NCBI GenBank assembly: GCA_964450755.1
Contig: CAYVDJ010000103.1
Location: 1-7,614 of the forward strand
From: JAADDG01 sp964450755
GTDB taxonomy: Bacteria; Campylobacterota; Campylobacteria; Campylobacterales; JAADDG01
Direction of reading: 5' to 3'
Length of the DNA stretch: 7,614 nt
In this document: positions 4,874 to 7,614 of the stretch, one piece after another
Position numbering within the stretch: position 1 is the first letter of the stretch
Layout of the letters: the number at the start of each line of letters is the position of its first letter
Notes under the pieces: model-generated
Database searches by the model: none
What the model was told of the DNA's origin: nothing
What the model saw: only the letters and a program-made list of their open reading frames with translations
Program-made: the position numbers and the translations under genes

Positions 4874-7354
4874 TTATTTGATCTCCTCTTCCTCTATCGT
4901 ATCGGCGTCACTCTCTTCTTTCGGACATCTTGAGATATCTATCACCTTCTCACCGGCTGGAAGAGTTGCCACTTTTACACCGCTTGTATTTCTACCGGCT
5001 TTTCTGATACTTTGCATATCAACTCTTATCATCTTGCCGCTACTTGCAAGAGCCATCAGATCTTTTGTCTCATCAACCAAAACGACACCTATTAGATCCC
5101 CTGTTTTTGAGGTCAGTTTCATAGCGATAACGCCCTTGCCGCCTCTGTTTTGAAGTCTGTACTCTTCGGCTGTCGTTCTTTTGCCTATACCTTTTTCACT
5201 GACGGTCAAAAGTTCCTGCATATCTTCGTAGATAACGGCTGCTCCCACAACTTCATCGCCATCCTCTTTAAATCTTATACCCGTAACTCCTTTGGCACTT
5301 CTTCCCATCTCTCTTGCACCGTTTACATCAAACTTGATACACATACCTTTTTTGGTTACGATAAAGAGATATTTGGCATTCTCTTTTACGATTTTTGCAG
5401 CTACTAGTTCATCATCTTCATTGAGAGTAACACCTCTCACACCGACGGCTCTTATATTTTTAAATTCACTCAGATTGGTTCTTTTAACCAAACCGTTTTT
5501 GGTAAAAAACGCCAAAGATTTCTTCTCATCAAAATCGGTAGTAGGGATAATGGCTCTTATCTTCTCTTCAGGCTGAAGATTTATGAGATTTACAACGGCT
5601 TTTCCTTTGGCTACCCTGCTGCCTTCTGGAATCTTATAGACTTTCAACCAGTAAAGCTGTCCGAGATTTGTTATAAACATCAAAGTATCATGGGTATTGC
5701 AGACAAAAAAGCTCTCTATAAAATCATCTTCATAGGTGGTAAGTGCGGTTTTTCCTTTGCCGCCTCTTTTTTGTTTTTCATACTGTTTTAGAGGAACTCT
5801 TTTGATATAACCTCTGTGAGTGATTGTAACAACCATCGGATCATTTGGGATGAGATCTTCTATATCAATATCGTTATAATCATCCTCTATTTGCGTAAGT
5901 CTTGGAGTTGAAAACTTCTCTTTTATCTCCAAAAGCTCTTTTTTGATAAGATCATTTAAAAGTTCTTCACTTTTGAGGATATTGCTCAGTCTCTCTATCT
6001 CCTCCTGTAAAGCTTTCAGTTCATTTTCTATCTTTTCTCTCTCAAGACCGGTAAGTCTTTGGAGTTTCATATCAAGTATGGCACCGGCTTGAACTTCACT
6101 GAGAGAAAAAGTTGTTATCAATCCCTCTTTTGCGCTTTTCGTATCGGCACTTGCTTTTATCAGTTTGATAACTTCGTCGATATTATCCAAAGCTATCATC
6201 AAGCCTTCCAAAATATGGGCTCTTGCTCTTGCCTTTTCAAGCTCATATATCGTTCTTCTGATAATCACCGTTTTTCTGTGTGATAAAAAGAGTTTCAAAA
6301 GTTCTATAAGAGTAAAGATCTTGGGTTCTTTGTTGATAATGGCAAGTAAAATGATACCAAATGTCGTCTCCAAAGCTGTGGATTTATAGAGATTGTTAAG
6401 AACAATATCACTTATGGCATCTTTTTTAAGCTCTATAACGACACGGATTCCCTCTCTGTCACTCTCATCTCTTATCTCGCTTACTCCCTCTATATGCTTG
6501 TCTTTTACAAGATGAGCCGCATGTTCTATAAACTTGGCCTTGTTTACCTGATAGGGCATCTCGTCTATTACGATTACATCTCTGTTATTGCCCTTTTTTT
6601 CCATGTGGATTTTGGCTCTTATCTTTATACGCCCACGACCGGTTTTATAAGCGTCTATGATCCCTTTTTTACCAAATATCACTCCGCCTGTGGGAAAATC
6701 GGGACCTTTTACATGCTGTAAAATCTCATCTATCTCACTTTTTGGATTATCGATAAGAACAAGCAGGGCATCTATAAGTTCGTCAAGTCTGTGGGGAGGA
6801 ATATTTGTCGCCATACCTACGGCTATTCCGCTTGATCCGTTTAATAAAAGATTTGGTACGCGGGAGGGCAGAACATCAGGTTCTTTTATAGAATCATCAT
6901 AGTTTGGTACAAAATCCACCGTATCTTTATCGATATCTTTTAAAAGCTCCTCGGCAAGTTTGGTCATACGAGCTTCCGTATAACGCATAGCGGCGGGATT
7001 GTCTCCGTCAATAGAACCAAAGTTTCCCTGTCCGTCTATGATAGGAACTCTCATCGAAAAAGGCTGTGCCATACGCACCAAAGCATCATAAACGGCAGTA
7101 TCTCCGTGAGGATGATATTTACCTATAACATCACCGACAATTCTCGCGGATTTTTTATAAGGCGCTCTTGAGGTTACGCCAAGATCATTCATCGCATAAA
7201 GGATTCTTCTGTGCACCGGTTTTAAACCGTCTCTTGCATCAGGAAGCGCCCTTCCGACGATAACGCTCATAGAGTAATCCAAATAACTCGTCTTTATAGA
7301 CTCCTCTATATTGATATCTTGAATATCACTATTTGAATCAAAAATGTTATCCAT
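4874..7354 (-). CDS. gyrA: DNA gyrase subunit A
   Basis: This is a complete 826-residue GyrA, the DNA-cleaving subunit of the gyrase A2B2 enzyme that introduces negative supercoils using ATP hydrolysed by GyrB. The winged-helix/tower part holds GRALPDARDGLKPVHRR (34-50). The quinolone-resistance region contains HPHGDTAVYD, with Thr86 and Asp90. The catalytic tyrosine is Tyr125 in AAMRYTEARM. The C-terminal beta-pinwheel has a GyrA box QKRGGKG at 528-534, which identifies gyrase rather than topoisomerase IV ParC, and an acidic tail (about 809-826). Thr86 and Asp90 match the residues of quinolone-susceptible C. jejuni. The ATG at 7354 has GAGG seven bases upstream. Only 47 AT-rich bases separate it from the ComF-like gene. 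A TAAAAT at 7389-7384 could be a -10 box, but no matching -35 is seen. No hairpin follows the stop. Confidence 0.98.
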   Translation of the reverse strand: MDNIFDSNSDIQDINIEESIKTSYLDYSMSVIVGRALPDARDGLKPVHRRILYAMNDLGVTSRAPYKKSARIVGDVIGKYHPHGDTAVYDALVRMAQPFSMRVPIIDGQGNFGSIDGDNPAAMRYTEARMTKLAEELLKDIDKDTVDFVPNYDDSIKEPDVLPSRVPNLLLNGSSGIAVGMATNIPPHRLDELIDALLVLIDNPKSEIDEILQHVKGPDFPTGGVIFGKKGIIDAYKTGRGRIKIRAKIHMEKKGNNRDVIVIDEMPYQVNKAKFIEHAAHLVKDKHIEGVSEIRDESDREGIRVVIELKKDAISDIVLNNLYKSTALETTFGIILLAIINKEPKIFTLIELLKLFLSHRKTVIIRRTIYELEKARARAHILEGLMIALDNIDEVIKLIKASADTKSAKEGLITTFSLSEVQAGAILDMKLQRLTGLEREKIENELKALQEEIERLSNILKSEELLNDLIKKELLEIKEKFSTPRLTQIEDDYNDIDIEDLIPNDPMVVTITHRGYIKRVPLKQYEKQKRGGKGKTALTTYEDDFIESFFVCNTHDTLMFITNLGQLYWLKVYKIPEGSRVAKGKAVVNLINLQPEEKIRAIIPTTDFDEKKSLAFFTKNGLVKRTNLSEFKNIRAVGVRGVTLNEDDELVAAKIVKENAKYLFIVTKKGMCIKFDVNGAREMGRSAKGVTGIRFKEDGDEVVGAAVIYEDMQELLTVSEKGIGKRTTAEEYRLQNRGGKGVIAMKLTSKTGDLIGVVLVDETKDLMALASSGKMIRVDMQSIRKAGRNTSGVKVATLPAGEKVIDISRCPKEESDADTIEEEEIK

Positions 7355-7401
7355 AAACTAACCTCGGTTAAATATTTATATTTATTTTATCTAAAAAGTG
7401 C

Positions 7402-7614
7402 TTATTTCTCTCTTGCGTCTGTCAAAGTCATGGCAAAAAGGGGATTTAGAGCATTTTTTTTTGATTTTATCACGGCTTCATTTATCATCATGCCCGTAGT
7501 TACGATATCATCAACAATTATCATATCAATATCTTTTTTAAAGGTGTATTTAAGATTTATTGGATTTTACCTAATCAGCTCTTAAAGAGGTAAAGTTCTG
7601 AGGAGACGGAAGCC
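7402..7614 (-). pseudogene. ComF-type phosphoribosyltransferase, 3' end, interrupted by stops
   Basis: The open frame 7566-7402 encodes 54 residues containing the PRPP-binding motif MIIVDDIVTTGMM and ending TLTDAREK, typical of the C-terminus of ComF/GntX-type phosphoribosyltransferases linked to natural transformation. Upstream in the same frame there are two TAA codons, at 7569-7567 and 7584-7582, where relatives continue with a residue pattern like FRLxNP. The conserved context is present: C. jejuni carries a ComF-like competence gene next to gyrA (recalled knowledge). The other two frames are also closed between the window edge and 7566, so one simple frameshift does not restore a long reading frame. 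Either the gene has decayed, or the sequence near this window edge contains errors. The family assignment of the C-terminal part is fairly sure; the pseudogene status is moderate. Confidence 0.7.

Noticed and set aside
7420..7425. Perfect TTGACA as a -35 box for gyrA
   Set aside because: It lies in the ComF-like coding end, and no good -10 box is found at 16-18 bases downstream; the nearest AT-rich candidate is too far.

Overview
The window looks like chromosomal DNA from a member of the Campylobacterota (formerly Epsilonproteobacteria). It is AT-rich, and its gene order matches a block I recall from Campylobacter jejuni: ComF-like gene, gyrA, flgP, flgQ, flgR, asd. All genes read on the minus strand, so transcription runs from high to low coordinates. 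I could not assign a genus.

Layout in transcription order. 7614-7402: the 3' end of a ComF-type phosphoribosyltransferase gene, interrupted by in-frame stops. 7354-4874: complete gyrA (DNA gyrase subunit A). 4866-4848: a near-consensus sigma-54 promoter. 4811-4377: flgP (outer-membrane flagellar lipoprotein). 4390-3995: flgQ, overlapping flgP and apparently starting at a rare ATT codon. 3901-2498: a 467-residue exported protein with about 17 YadA/Hep_Hag-type head repeats and a C-terminal peptidase S74 (endosialidase-chaperone) domain. It has its own promoter and a hairpin terminator. 2455-2390: a displaced second copy of the flgQ 3' end. 2368-1010: a sigma-54-dependent response regulator (probable flgR). 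1013-3: asd, lacking only its last few codons.

The flagellar genes form a coherent unit. FlgP and FlgQ are outer-membrane flagellar components, FlgR is the activator that works with sigma-54 RNA polymerase, and the flgP promoter has the sigma-54 GG/GC signature. The most unusual element is the head-repeat/S74 gene, which sits exactly where flgQ and flgR would otherwise adjoin. The leftover flgQ tail on its far side marks it as an acquired cassette or the product of a duplication. The product combines an adhesin-like trimeric head with a phage-tailspike-type chaperone and has no membrane anchor, so it may be a self-processing, released or fibre-like surface protein.
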